The translations under genes were made by a program, and so were the position numbers. Of a stretch of DNA of 34,348 bases, positions 1-11,559 are shown one piece after another. Origin of the DNA: Chara braunii (taxonomy: Eukaryota > Streptophyta > Charophyceae > Charales > Characeae); the NCBI GenBank assembly GCA_003427395.1, contig BFEA01000082.1, positions 2,707,431 through 2,741,778 of the forward strand. Reading direction: 5' to 3'. The notes under the pieces are model-generated. The model ran no database searches and was not told the DNA's origin. It worked only from the letters and a program-made list of their open reading frames with translations. Each line of letters begins with the position of its first letter. The stretch's first letter is position 1.

Positions 1-1010
1 TGGCCACGGCCGAGATGTATTTGAAATGCCTGATTGTCTGATCAACGGCAGCCTTGATTGGCTGATCATCATAAGTAAAGCAACTGGCCCCAGCAAAGGT
101 AAGGTAATTAGCAGCGGGATGCTAGATTGTATATCGTTCCCGCTAGCAGCGGGATTGTCAAATCTGAAATTCACTAATGAGCCCCATTCCCGCTGGCAGC
201 GGGATGGTTACACTGAAGATGATTGAATACCGCTCCTACCTGCAGCGGGATGCCTGATTGTATCCCGTTCCCGTTAACAGCCGGATGATCACATTGGAAT
301 TGATTGAGTATCGTTCCCACCTGCAGCGGGATGCCTGACTGTATACCGTTCCCGTTAGCAGCGGGATGATCACACTGAAATTGATTGAGTATCGTTCCCA
401 CCTGCAGCGGGATGCCTGATTGTATACCATTCTCGCTAGCATCGGGATCGTCAGATCTGAAATTCACTAATTAGCCCCGTTCCCGCTAGCAGCGGCAGTG
501 GGATGGTTGATTGTATACCGTTCCCGCTAGCAGCGGGATTGTCAGATCTGGTTTTCACTAATTAAGCCCGTTCCCGCTAGCATTGTCTCATCCGTGTAAG
601 TGACTGGTCATATCAGCAGCGGCACATCCCACTCGTGAGCAGCTGTTCACGCCAACAGCGGGTACATTTGCTTCTGTCATATGCACAAGTGTCTGATCTC
701 ACCAACAACGGAAAGGGAAAGCAAAAAAAAAAAAAAAACGAGGTCGATTAGTTTTCGCATCAGAATGACTGAATGATTCAGCTAGCGGAGAACATAATTG
801 TTCTTCCCATCAGCAAAACTGGATGGAGCCGCTAGCAGTGATAGTGATTGGTCTTCCTTCTATTAAGACTGGATGATATCGGTAGCAGCATGAATAACTG
901 GTTTTCGCTTCAGGCAGATTGGTTGATACCGCTAGCAGCGATAATTAATTGGTCTTTCCTCCGGTAAGTCTGTTCCCGCTGACAGCGGGAATAATTGGAC
1001 CCCTCACCTG
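1..1010. repeat. Tandem array of hairpin-bearing repeats
   Basis: The core is a 15-bp inverted repeat, CCCGCT-AGC-AGCGGG, with a 6-bp stem and 3-nt centre. It is perfect at 139-153 and 523-537. Variants lie at 189-203 (GGC centre), 351-365 (one stem mismatch) and 975-989 (GAC centre). Between about 246 and 440 the units alternate at 36 and 44-45 bp, giving a composite period of 80-81 bp, seen as CGGGATGCC at about 246, 326 and 407. Past 600 the array decays but keeps GCTAGCAGCG-like cores. ORFs here only translate the repeat. I do not recognise the family. Confidence 0.85.
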
Positions 1011-2400
1011 CGAGAGTGAGCGATCGTCCCGACAGCAATCATGATTGGGTCATCAAACCATCTTGCTGGTTCGAATGTGAATGTACCTGGGCGCGTACGA
1101 GTCTAGGAAGCATGGATCAATAAAAGTCAAAAATTCAGCCCTTCTCTTACTTTCCTGTGCTCTTCACTTACTATGTCTCTCACATGGCAGTTCGCCATAG
1201 CAGTTCCCCTTGGTCGTTGTCATGGGCTTTTGTTCATTTATTTATTTATTTTCCATATTTGTACACGCTGCTCCACCGTATGCCCTGCCCCGTGTGTCGT
1301 CTCATGCGGCCTGATGACTCAGTCCGCGCGCCCTCGATTAGCCCTTCCATGCGTTGATTGGACAGAGGAGAAAGACCCCCTTCGTGCACTGATTGGATAA
1401 GCCGTACGCCGATTCGGTTCCGATGCATGATCAGTCATCCTTGCGTTAATTGGATGACTCGGAGCTCACGGTTCTCGTGCGTGCTCCCCTGCATTCTCTC
1501 GCGGCAGATCCGGTCTAGAGAAAGCGTTACATTCGTCCTCTCGCTGCAGTCGTAGTGCGTTCAAGTGGTCCAGCATTCGTTCTCTCTCTCTCTCCGTCGA
1601 TGCACACTCTCTCTCTCTCTTTCACTCGTTCTCTCCCTCACTGCACAGTCACTCACTCTCTCATCCCCTTGTCTGAGTGCACCTTCCATACCCAGTCTCC
1701 TACAGTCTGAGCCCTCAACCGGGTTGACGATACCCTCTCCAAAGCGTAGCCTGGACTGCATACGCCGGGCACACTCTCACCAGTGCCTGCCTGGATCCAC
1801 ACTCCCCATCTCCAAGCTTCCACTGCCTGAGTCCCAATCGGGCCGTGTGCGAGAGCGAGTTGGTGGGCTGAGAACGCCTGGCTCACTGTCCCCTCGTCAC
1901 TGAAACGGGCCGTAGTTCCCAGCGCGTTGACCTCCGCTGCCCTGATTCACGAAGTGGGCTGCGTACACCTTGCACACACTGTCCGCCCTCCTCGCTGGTC
2001 TCCTCTATATTCCGTTAGCATGACAGTTTGGGACCTCAAGCGGAGCACCGATCCCCGTAGGTCTCAGTCCCATTGATCCTGGCTTCTAGCGGACTGCAGT
2101 CCCTGGCCAAGACCCAGAAAACCAGGCCCGCCGGCCTGCAACAGTGAGGGTACCGTGCTGTCCATGGACACCCAGCAATACCCGCAGCTGAACCAGTGGT
2201 ACCCACAAGATGGCACATACACCAAGGCCACAGTCCAAATTAGCAGTGTGCACCGCAGCACACTGCACCTGTTAACATACCGGCGCCGCACCTGGAACAT
2301 ATCAGCTTGAATTAGTACAACCTGCACCATTGTTGTACCGATGACGATCCTGTGACAACCAACTCGAACCGCAGTGACTCATAATATGCGGGCGCTGAAC
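1011..2400. other. Intergenic stretch, no supportable gene
   Basis: Open frames are short, overlapping and without recognisable domains. A CT-rich simple-sequence patch runs from about 1577 to 1660. Nothing here looks like a conserved coding region or an RNA gene. Confidence 0.5.
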
Positions 2401-2930
2401 CTGTCCTGAGCCAGAGTACCGGACCGAACCAATGTAAATACCATACCACATCAACTCCGAACCTGAATATCCCGCGTCACATCAGTGTCGAGCCTGCCCC
2501 GATCCTAAAAACTAGAGCTAGGCTGCTGCACCATGTCAACGCCGAACCTTGCAGCCATGTAGCAACGATTCCGAGCCTGAAATAATTTATCGCCAATGGT
2601 CCGAACCTGAAATAAATCGCCGTGGGAATCCCGGTCCCGAAAATAAATCACCGCAACGGTTCTGAACTTGAAATAAAACGTCATAATGGTGCCGAACCTG
2701 AAACAATTGCCGTTGTCGTCAGAAGGTAAATTACCATAGTGTCCCCAAACCTGGAATAACTCGATGTGGTGGTTCCGAACCTGATAATAAATCGCGCTGA
2801 TGTGTCCGAACCTGAAGTACGCTGGTGTCGGGCTCATGCTGAACCAGAAACACGCCCGGGATCGCCGGATGCAGCGATTCCGCATCAATACCGAACCTCC
2901 GCGAACCACGTGTCTGTACCAAATACAGAA
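2400..2930. repeat. Degenerate minisatellite, about 30-bp unit
   Basis: The phrase CCGAACCTGAA or a close variant recurs at about 2572, 2602, 2633, 2661, 2692, 2746, 2777, 2807, 2839 and 2891. Spacing is mostly 30-31 bp, with one gap of about 54. Each unit continues roughly as an A/T-rich ATAAATCGCCGTG stretch. Looser copies extend upstream to about 2400. The long minus-strand open frame at 2505-2948 is an accident of a period close to a multiple of three, not a gene. Confidence 0.8.
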
Positions 2931-3550
2931 GTCATACTGTGGGTCCAAAGTAGCACCAACCCATGTCGGTCAGGCGGCCCCCATCCTCGGAACACTCTAT
3001 CTCAGTAAACTTGGTAATCACGTAAATCAGGAAGGCGACACGGAAAATCTCGATCATCGGGGAATAGTGAAAATTGTTAGAATCCAGAGAAAATGTTCAA
3101 TCCGGGGTTTAGGGTCGATGGCGAATAATCCAAGCGAAATTAGACCTCACCACTAATAATCAATAGTTCCCCTCCTCCTTATCATCTTTATTTATTTTTT
3201 CGCTTTCTTAATTCTATTGTCTGGAATTATATAAATAAACGTAATCTTACCAAAAATAAGTTCCGAGGGATCTCACATAAATAACCGAAATTCTTTTGTT
3301 TCTTTTCTCTTTTACCATTTTTAATCATTTCGTTTGTTTTCGATTTCATCGCCGAAAACGTGAAATAACGAGGGTGTTTCCCCCAGAGTTAAATGCCACG
3401 GAAAATAAAGAAATTTAGGAATATTCTGTTTTCCTCTTTCCTCCTACTGTTCTTACTTCTTTTTGCCATTTTTAAATTCAATATTAAAAATAATTAAATT
3501 ATGAGGCTCCATTCCCATGCCAATTGCGCGACGTAAATAGACTTTGCTAA
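2931..3550. other. AT-rich intergenic stretch
   Basis: From about 3160 the sequence becomes strongly A/T-rich, with homopolymer and TTTATTTATT-like runs. No coding frame, RNA gene or repeat of known type is visible. Confidence 0.5.
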
Positions 3551-3551
3551 G

Positions 3552-3855
3552 ACCTATTCTCAAATCACCGTCTCGCGGCCCGCAACTTCGGTGAGCGGGC
3601 GGAAATAGGTAGTCACCAGCGCGTTAGAGACGACAGTTTCCCTCGGTAATTTTGAGGGTTAGTCTCAGCGGTCGTCATATCTAATTTTAGGGGTGCCCGA
3701 AGTACCCCTAATTTTTCCCAATCGGTTGGACAAAAGTCCCGACCGATTCCCTCTCAGACAACGTTTCTAAGGGTCAATCCGCCGATATTAGGGCGACTGA
3801 CTGGGCTTCGGTCGCCCGACACCGTGATTGGTTGTTCCCGATTGACTGTTCGGGA
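3552..3855. repeat. Cluster of closely spaced hairpins
   Basis: Successive inverted repeats pack this interval: ACCTATT/AATAGGT (3552-3558 with 3604-3610) enclosing GCCCGC/GCGGGC (3578-3583 with 3595-3600); GACGAC/GTCGTC (3629-3634 with 3671-3676) enclosing CCCTC/GAGGG (3640-3644 with 3654-3658); TTAGGGGT/ACCCCTAA (3687-3694 with 3704-3711); AATCGGT/ACCGATT extended inward (3720-3731 with 3736-3748); GGGCGAC/GTCGCCC (3791-3797 with 3811-3817); TCCCGA/TCGGGA (3836-3841 with 3850-3855). No protein-coding signal is present. It could be a structured RNA, the end of a transposable element, or a foldback remnant. Confidence 0.65.
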
Positions 3856-3914
3856 GGGACTGAGGGGTCGCGCACGGATAAGACATGCGCCTTAGGAAAG
3901 GGGAGGGCCATGAT

Positions 3915-3954
3915 GATGGGTACTAGAAAGTGACAAAATTTTAATTAAGCTAAC
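3915..3954 (+). repeat. 40-bp dispersed repeat, copy 1
   Basis: This 40-bp stretch, starting GATGGGTACTAGAAAGTGAC, recurs at 18420-18459 in the same orientation with 38 of 40 bases identical. The flanks do not match. It is probably a fragment of a longer dispersed element. Confidence 0.75.
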
Positions 3955-4043
3955 CTGGATCGTATCTCCTATTTGACCATCGCTTGCGCCCACTCCTGCT
4001 AATCCGGAGCCAGCCCCTCACCTGGCCGTAATCAGACCCTGTG

Positions 4044-4089
4044 CACGCATGTGTAAGCCCAACCGAAAGGGACGGTGCCTACATGCGTG
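4044..4089. repeat. Hairpin, 9-bp stem
   Basis: CACGCATGT at 4044-4052 is the exact reverse complement of ACATGCGTG at 4081-4089, with a 28-nt loop. It lies at the low-coordinate end of the minus-strand dispersed element. Confidence 0.6.
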
Positions 4090-5155
4090 TCTGCAGGATC
4101 TGTGCGCGGGCAATGACGGCATCTTCGCCGGATTGACAGGATGTTTCACGTCACGGACCGATAAAGTTTGTGGGGCCCCGAATATCGAAAATATTGGGAA
4201 CGAAAGAACGCGTACTTCCTCGCTCAGCCCCGCCCCTATACTTTAAGATTCCTTTACCAACAAGGAGACGAACGAGTGTGCGATTGGGATATAGGAAGGG
4301 CATTGGACGTTGTTCCTTATACAACCCAATTCCCCGAGTCCCACACAAGCCACACCTTTTCCAAACCTGGGGTCGTCGTCCTAATAACCCACTTCCCACC
4401 GTACCGAGTGGTGCTGCCCTTCCACTACCTCACCCTTATCCCGTGGCACGCTATCGCTCTCTATTGGCCTCGAACCCCTTGTTCTGAGTGCCAACCAGAT
4501 AGCAAGTACCGAGCCTCGTGGTTTGTCCGTCGAACCCGAACGGAGTCTGAACAACGGGAACGCAACCTCCAGATGAGACCTTCGTCGTCTAATTCCGAAC
4601 TTTGTAGTGATCGTTGACAGCAGCTGATCAGACAACGCGATACCCATAGCGTGCACCCTGTCAATCAGGTCCGCAACTGACCGCAAAGGCGAAACCAAAG
4701 GAGTTGGTAATTTCCATCTCTCGGGCCTAAGGCATATGAAACATGCTTGAGATTGACGGTCGGGGTAATGTTGTGGGGGATTCTGTTCGAAGAATGCAAG
4801 AATGTCTAGATCTGTTAACAACGTGATTACGTCGGGACTCTTATCCCTGGGATACACTACGCATGCCATCTGCCTTATGTTGCACGACATTTGCAGCTTT
4901 CATTTCTTTACACAGTCTGAGGGGCGGTCTATCTACTCATAAAACCTGAAACGCCGCACACGGTCCGCATTTGCCCTCTTGCACTTTTACCCCTGAAACT
5001 TGCCACAGGAGATCTCAGTTCCAACCTTGGACTCCACCCCCACTTTCCTAAAATCCTTGGCACACCCCTTTTTTCGCACTTCCGGGCCCCCATCCCACTC
5101 CGATCAGGAAGTCGCGTTGGGCATGAGGTTGCGCGTCACAGCACCACAACCTTCC
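4050..5155 (-). mobile_element. Dispersed retroelement-like repeat, minus copy
   Basis: Read on the minus strand, 5155 to about 4050 aligns in the same order with 16335-17195 on the plus strand. Shared landmarks are a TGTGACGC start, GGTGTGCCAAGGATTTTAGG, a protein segment reading LALRT-R--RP followed by VPR, a GATATT-bearing segment, and GTTGGGCTTAC near the far end. It contains a 169-residue frame (4890-4381) and an 82-residue frame (4399-4151), probably pieces of one ancestral product. TGTGACGC resembles plant LTR starts, but I see no paired LTR, primer-binding site or polymerase, so the class is unresolved. Confidence 0.6.
4381..4890 (-). CDS. Element-encoded protein fragment, 169 aa, unrecognised
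   Basis: This open frame lies inside the minus-strand dispersed repeat. Its C-terminal part (roughly residues 125-150) resembles the 16671-16874 plus-strand frame in the second copy, sharing LALRT, a basic-Pro pair and VPR. It has no zinc knuckle, protease or reverse-transcriptase motif and no signal peptide. The frame is lost downstream, where 4399-4151 continues the similarity to copy 2. It may be a gag-like product of a retroelement, which is inference from context only. It is most likely non-functional. Confidence 0.35.
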   Translation of the reverse strand: MSCNIRQMACVVYPRDKSPDVITLLTDLDILAFFEQNPPQHYPDRQSQACFICLRPERWKLPTPLVSPLRSVADLIDRVHAMGIALSDQLLSTITTKFGIRRRRSHLEVAFPLFRLRSGSTDKPRGSVLAIWLALRTRGSRPIESDSVPRDKGEVVEGQHHSVRWEVGY

Positions 5156-7279
5156 CCAGTACTGACCAACCTAGTTCTGACGGACAGGAAGTGCCTTCCT
5201 CCCTCGACACTTCCCTTAACGGCAAGCCCCTGACACAGTTTACAGGGTTAATACCCCGGCGCCCGCTACGTCGAACGATCTGGTTATGCCTTCCACCCTC
5301 AGCATAACTCCACAAGCCTCAAGCCCCCCCTAGGTCACAGAGCAAAAACTCCAACACTGACCTGCGTCGTCCCAACTTCGTTCTTCTGACCTACTTGCCT
5401 AACATGCATTCCTCTATTTAGAGCCTCCTGACTAGATCTCATCCTCCGATTCTAACCCCCCCCTGGGCCCTTGCCCTCCTTCAAAAAAATTTGACTCAGA
5501 CAAAAGCAGAGAAAACCCCTTCTACGCCCACTAAACGAGAGGGAGGGAGGGAAAAATCACCCCTCCCCTTTAATAAATAGTTCAGAATAAAGCTTTTTTT
5601 TGTTTTTTTCCCAAGTTGCACGGGGCCGAATCTTGCCCCCGGCCCCCCCCAACGGACTTGGATCCGTATCTTGCTTCACCACTAGTGTTGTACTCCTGTT
5701 CATCGTTCACGGGGTCCATGAACGAAGGCCAGTCATCGGTCCCGTAGAGCGGGAACAGTTTTTTTTGTTTTTTTTTTGGCGGGGGGGGGGGGTAGTTCAC
5801 AGGTCTGTGCATGGTGTGCATGGGCACCTGCCCATGTATTTTGTTTCCATTCGAGTTATTATTTCTTAATTTATAAAAAAATAAATAAAATTGATTTTCA
5901 ATTGTGTTAGGGGTGGCATTCGCTGGTTGTTGGCCCCGTTGAGGGTGTTGTGTGGTTGACACTGGCTGTAAAAAGAAAACAAAAAATAAGACAATGCAGG
6001 CACCACGCCATGCCGTGAGGGAAGAAAAGACGAAAACAGACAAAAACAGTCCTCGTCTCACCATTGGCTGATATCGACCGGTAGTAGGGATCTGCCAGCA
6101 CCCCAAACAAACTCTATAATCCACCCCATGTTTGTCACCCACGGGAAAGTTGTTTGGGGCTCCTGTAACCTGCAAAAAAAACAATTAGTCCAAAATCACA
6201 CAAGATAGGTAGACATTAAGCGTGCAATCGACAGTCTAGACATTTAGAGACCACTGGTTGGAAGGAACAAAATGTGCATTTCTATTTCATCGAAAATGAT
6301 GGGGTCTGCCGCACTGCAACCGGGCCCTGTAATAAGTCCAATCCCTTGATCGGGAAAGCCAGTCTTGAGTCCCGACCGACTGCACTAATAATCTGGGACG
6401 TACCCTCCTCCCAATGGGGTGCCACCAATATCGAGCTCGCCAATCCCAAGGGATTGTACTCGAGCTCTCCGTGTCAGATGCGTAATCGCGGGCCCATTTG
6501 GGCCAGAGCTCCAGATCTACCTTAACCATCCCTTAGAGGATCTTGTCTGTCCCGTGCAGGCACCACAGTTCTGCCACTTAGAACACTTTCTACTCACTAT
6601 CCTGACCATAGGAATAAAACCGAGTTCGCTTTAGTCGCTGGCAGACTGGACCATGGCTCCGGTGCCAAACAAACGAAGGTCAAATTCCGCGTCCCGCCAT
6701 GGTCCGAAGATCTAGCCCCAATTTCGATCCACAGCTTTAGAAAAATGGCCTACTTCGATCGTCGTATGGAGTGCGTCCTAGCCCGATCCTGTCCTACCCA
6801 AGTTTTGATCAGAAATAAACCCCGCGGGGCTCATCGCGCAATTCGAGCCGCGGTCCTGACTCAATCAAAAGAGATAGGACCCGACTCATTTTTCCTCTTT
6901 CTGAGGAAATGTGCCATGGCTCAGATCCTCTAAATAAGGTGAGGCCAGTGTCTAGTTCGATGGGTACAGGCATTGCCTGCTCGGGCCTGTTCAGTCATGT
7001 ATTCTTTAGACAGTCAAAGACTCCCTTTCGGTTCAGATCTCAGTCCAATTATTGCACGAGCCTAGGCCCCAATTCTTCTTTCGGCTGGGGAAAGAGAGTC
7101 CCTTTTTGGTTCAGCCGCACGCGAGCCCTAGTTCACCTGCAGCTCCAACTTCCGGTCCAGATCCCCGACCTCGGTCCATTTCTGGTCTTGGCCCAAGCCT
7201 TGCCCTTGATCCGAATCTCCAACCCAGTCTTATTGTTTATCCAGTTTCAAAGCTTGATCCCATTAATCGCCAGGGACAA

Positions 7280-7560
7280 ATGCTAGTGATGGTGTTATTG
7301 ATGACACGGACGATGACGAGGATTGCGATGATAATGGCAGTAAATGGCCGTGATGATGGCCCACGATGTGCGATCACGACGTTGATTGCAAAGACGATTG
7401 CAAGAGCAACCACAATGCGGCTTCGAATACAGCCGCGATCGCGATGTTGATCTCGACATAATGTCCGCAACAATGATGTTGATGAAATCTAATGATGTTG
7501 ATCTTGTTGCTCACTCGCAATTGCGCGAGCTGTCATATAGATGATGATGATGATGCTCCC
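7280..7560. repeat. GATGAT-rich low-complexity tract
   Basis: Degenerate GATGAT/GATGTTGAT triplet-like repeats dominate. One frame would encode an acidic Asp-rich string ending in a stop near 7350, but nothing marks it as a gene. Confidence 0.55.
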
Positions 7561-9245
7561 GTTGCCCAAGCGCAGTTGTGCGCGTTGTCATTTAGACGAT
7601 GCAGATGATGCTCTCATTGCTCACACGCAGTCGCACACACCTTTCCTCAGAGACGAAAGCGAAGGATTTGACGCTGATGAAGATCATGCTGCACACATGC
7701 GCGTTTTCCTGTCGTTGATGATGTTGGTGACGATCGTTGTGACAGTCTCCTGCTTCCGCAATCGATTTTTCCCTGGATCAGTGGACACACGAATGGTATG
7801 CCCACGTCAGACGTAGATAGTGATTGTCGTACGAATATTGGCGAGAGACGCGCGCGATTAGGCACATTTGTCTCTACCTTTAGTGTGCATGGTAGGACAG
7901 GGCAACACGCTCGTGTGTGCGACTCTCAGCGGCTTTGTGTTTCACCCGAGTAACTGAGCTTGTGAACTTGGATAGATCGTCTGACTAGCCCTGCATGCTC
8001 AGATCATCCGTTAAACAATCCTGGTACGCTGAGATCGCCCGCCCATGATCACCCGCGCAGAGCTCAAACCATTGGCTCGCAACTCCGTTGTGACTGCGTG
8101 ATTAGAAAACCCGTACATTGTCTCTCCTCCCCCAAGTTCCACGACGCTTCTTTCCTTCGCCGCCGCCAGCTGCACGGCTCCGCACTATCCGTGCACGATT
8201 TTAAACCTCCGCCGCCGAGCTCGATCCCTTTGCATGCATCTCTACTCGCTCTCTTAGGTTTTGTGCTTCCCGCGGGCAACTCCCCTCTCGCTCGTGAGGA
8301 TCTTGTCCCCGTGCACCGACCTTTACTCCCACGCGCTACAGTTCCTGGCTTCGCAGCTCTTACCTCGGTCCTCGGGTATAACTCAATTCACTCATTCACG
8401 GCCTCGATCACCCTCTCCATGGAACGACTTCCATCCTCGTTCAGAAACCACTCGTTTACACGTGGCTCACCTCAACTTCTCCCTGATCTTCTTCAGCCCG
8501 CGCAGCTCTTCCTTTTCGCCCTTAGTAGAAGTCTCACCCGATCAAGTTGTGCCTTGGTCCCCTTGATCAATGTAGCTACTCGTAGTCCCTCACTTTGTTC
8601 GTGCGATAAGTCCAGGGATCCTGTTAGTTAATGGGCTGTAGAGCACAGTTGTTTCAATCATACTTTTTACCTACTGGTTCAAGCTCAATTGCAACTCAAA
8701 TGTTGATGTCAGTCTGTGAGGGGCCGATTTGCCCGAGAAGGAGTGGATGATCTCCCATTTGTGTCTATTTGAGCTGAAACTTTGATACGTCAATCGGATC
8801 CCTCGCACATCATGCTCGATGAGACCAACTTCGCGTGCTTGATCAGGTCGTCCGTCCACCCGCTGATTACACCTCTGAATGTGACACATGATCGTGTCTT
8901 TTCGGTACGTGACGTACCCCCGTACTCCTTCACCAGCTCCTTCGCAGAAGATGGGGAGACCTGCCTTGTTCAAAGCACTGGGACATACACGTTCTAGGGC
9001 TGGTGTATACACACATAAGAAGTCCTTGATTGGTGTGTAGGTGACTTTTCACGCGTCCGATGATAGTCCCCCTTTGGTGCATGGTCTTCCTGCTCGGCGA
9101 TCCACACACCTCTGATCCCCATTCCAGCGTGGAGTCCCAGCCCACTTCTGTGCCCGAGTGCCTCTCGTGTCTTCGTGAGATGGCTCACCTTGCTCGTTGT
9201 CCCGTACAGTGCGTACACCATTCCTATGTGTCGCAGTTCTCTTGT

Positions 9246-9268
9246 GCTAGCACACTCCGTGTGCTAGC
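9246..9268. repeat. Perfect hairpin, 10-bp stem
   Basis: GCTAGCACAC (9246-9255) and GTGTGCTAGC (9259-9268) are exact reverse complements separated by TCC. No coding region or T-run beside it suggests a terminator. Confidence 0.7.
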
Positions 9269-10284
9269 CAGTGCACCTGTTCTATCCCCCAGCTAGAAGC
9301 CCCGGGAGCCCTCGTGAACCAACATACGAGTGTGAGCCCAATGTGCCTGTCTCGTGCGCATCCGAGAAAGTCCCTGTCCCTAGCCCAATTTGGCTATTAA
9401 TGGGCCCCAACACTTCTGCCTCCCGAAGTGTCGACCATTGTCGAGAAAGTTGCAGCGCTCCGGTACCGATCCTCCTCTCGAACCTAGGCCCAGACCCATT
9501 TGGGCCCCGAAAGGTCACTTCGCGCACCAAGTGGGCCTTTCTATCAGGTGTCAAGCCTTTTGCAGCGCCCTGGTACTAGGGCTACAGCCGGCCTCACGGT
9601 GGGCCTGTTCCGGTCCCGAACGGTCCCCATGCCGAAATTGGCAAGGCCACACGTCAAAATTGCAAGGGCCCGATACTAAGAAATTAACGGTTTCCCCTTT
9701 AAATTCCCATTTCTAGCTCTGGGCTTGAAGCGCTCCCTTTTGTGCTCTGAGTGCTCACTTACGGCCCAAATGTCGGGCCCCATTAATGCTGGCTTAGCAA
9801 TTTTCTCAGCTTTCGGCCCCGCATTGATTTCCCATTGTCGTTGCTCCCTAGTCCACCCGAATGTTTGTGTCAAGAGCCGGATGCCCCCTCTTGTCTCACA
9901 CGCCGCCAAGGCTCGAATATGAGTTCATGTCTTTTGTTCTCGTCATTCGGTTGATGCCTCCGGCTTCTCTTCTGATGTTACAATATTTTAATGTTTTTTG
10001 GACAATAAAAAATCTTAATGCCTTTCAAAAAAGGCTCCCAATGTGCCCCCCACAGTCGCGCCCTCGTAGATTTTTAAAGACAACTATGGCCAAGTTAGTC
10101 ATAGCAATTGAATCTGATCTCCGCCAAGTCTTTTTCTCAAGGAAGTAAAGGGCGGCGTAAGGCTCAAGCCGCCCAACACCAGTACCACCAGTGGTGTTCG
10201 GGGTGCTGGTGCAATAAGGCACCACACCCGCTCCATCATTCATTTGCGTCGTCCCAGTTGTCGGCATTCGCCCCAGGTGGATCC

Positions 10285-10286
<2 letters not shown>

Positions 10287-10366
<80 letters not shown>
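10287..10366. repeat. (GA)n microsatellite
   Basis: About 80 bp of nearly pure GA repeat, with one AA interruption near 10325. Open frames crossing it give Glu-Arg or Leu-Ser dipeptide strings and are artefacts. Confidence 0.97.
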
Positions 10367-10368
<2 letters not shown>

Positions 10369-10645
10369 CCACATTTTTTTATTTTTTTTCTGCTGCATGG
10401 TGCTTCCCTGCCAGGGCCCTGTGCCAACGGCCTCCCCTCCACCCCCCCAAGTAAGTCTTGTTTTCAAACATACACACCCCCATTCTTGTTTTTTTTTTTT
10501 TTTTTCATATTTGAGGTTGGAGGGTATATTCACTGTATACGGCCCCTGCGCAACCCCCCTCCCGCCTTGACCCTGACAGTTCCAGCGCCAAGTGGCCGGA
10601 AACCCCATGACTCCGTGAGCTGTCCTTCATGGATTTACAATCCCA

Positions 10646-10707
10646 TGACCGGCTAGTCATATTCATGTGACTAGTGCCGGTTATTCTCATCTGACCGAAG
10701 CCGGTCA
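10646..10707. repeat. Nested inverted repeat (cruciform-like)
   Basis: The outer stem is TGACCGGC (10646-10653) with GCCGGTCA (10700-10707). Inside it CTAGTCA (10653-10659) pairs with TGACTAG (10668-10674), and CCGGC can extend this stem around a 2-nt bulge. There is no adjoining gene. It is probably a decayed foldback element. Confidence 0.65.
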
Positions 10708-11559
10708 CGGTCACGGTGGTGGCACAATTCACCACACAACAAACCCAATGTACAACTCTTTCATATGGCAAACAAATGTTTATGCATGGTTTATTGATTT
10801 CAAAGTCAATGTTTATGTGCATTTCTTCAACTAAAGCAATATATTCTAATGAATAGTTAAGAACATGCTTTTTTTTTTTGTGACTGTACTGAAGTTATCC
10901 CAAAGAACACCAATTACCGACTATGCCGGATTGGCGTTCTCTCGAGGCAGTTACCATAGCCACAATACAGAGAAGGGAGCGTGTGATAGAGAATGATAAT
11001 TAGCTTCGGAAAAATGTGTTTTCATGATATCAATTACAAGGAAGTTGCCATCATCTAAAATTAGGGTTTGGACACTTACACAGGAGGTCCGTCTGTTGTC
11101 GAGCATAAAGGTAGACAAAAGGGCTAGGTTAGCTAGGTCCGGATAGAATCTCAGGCGATGAGGTATAGTGGTTGAGGTTGAAAACGAGCAATGTCCTTTA
11201 TTACTTTCCAAGATCAAGGCTAGGAAACAGAGCGCTGACCTATTATTGCTTGAGGTAGCGGTCAAAGGACAGAGGATGGAGGCAGAGGCAGCAAGGGAAG
11301 GAAGGGGGTGCGGTAGGTCACCCCCGCCTCGCCTTCCCTAGACGAACTCTTGGGCAATTGAGGACAGAGCAAGACATTCTATTGGTCAACTCTACGACGG
11401 AGTAGTCCAGCTGGTCGAGAACGTGGGAGAAGTAGCTATAGACGAGAGAGGTAAAAGGTTTTCAGTTAACGAATCCTTTGATACAATCAAGAAAAGATGG
11501 TTTAAAGAAAGGAAAGGGATCTTTATTTTTCAAGATGAGGCTCGAGAGGAGCGTTAAAG

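Larger units (their letters stand above)
5156..9990. other. Long region with no supportable gene
   Basis: Open frames on both strands are short, lack domains and overlap one another. The 200-residue minus frame at 6184-5582 spans A-, C- and T-homopolymers and looks like chance. Local features are C-rich tracts around 5320-5480, a poly-T/poly-G stretch at 5760-5792, a GAT-rich stretch at about 7280-7560, and many GGGCCC/TGGGCC words between 6480 and 9790. One strong hairpin is listed separately. Confidence 0.5.

Noticed and set aside
1-600. CRISPR-like spacing of palindromic repeats
   Set aside because: The intervening segments are themselves repeated and diverged, there are no unique spacers, and the context is eukaryotic.
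2505-2948. 147-residue minus-strand repeat protein
   Set aside because: It translates a degenerate minisatellite of about 30 bp with irregular spacing and no frame conservation.
5582-6184. 200-residue minus-strand protein
   Set aside because: It runs through several homopolymers, has no domain or consistent coding character, and is probably chance.
8098-8631. 177-residue plus-strand protein
   Set aside because: It starts at a non-ATG codon, overlaps another frame of similar quality, and its composition reflects C/T-rich sequence.
10025-10656. ORFs across the GA microsatellite
   Set aside because: They are Glu-Arg and Leu-Ser dipeptide strings from simple sequence.
10951-11265. 105-codon minus-strand ORF as a gene
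   Set aside because: Composition is slightly coding-like but I recognise no domain, and it abuts retroelement remains on the opposite strand. The evidence is too weak to annotate.
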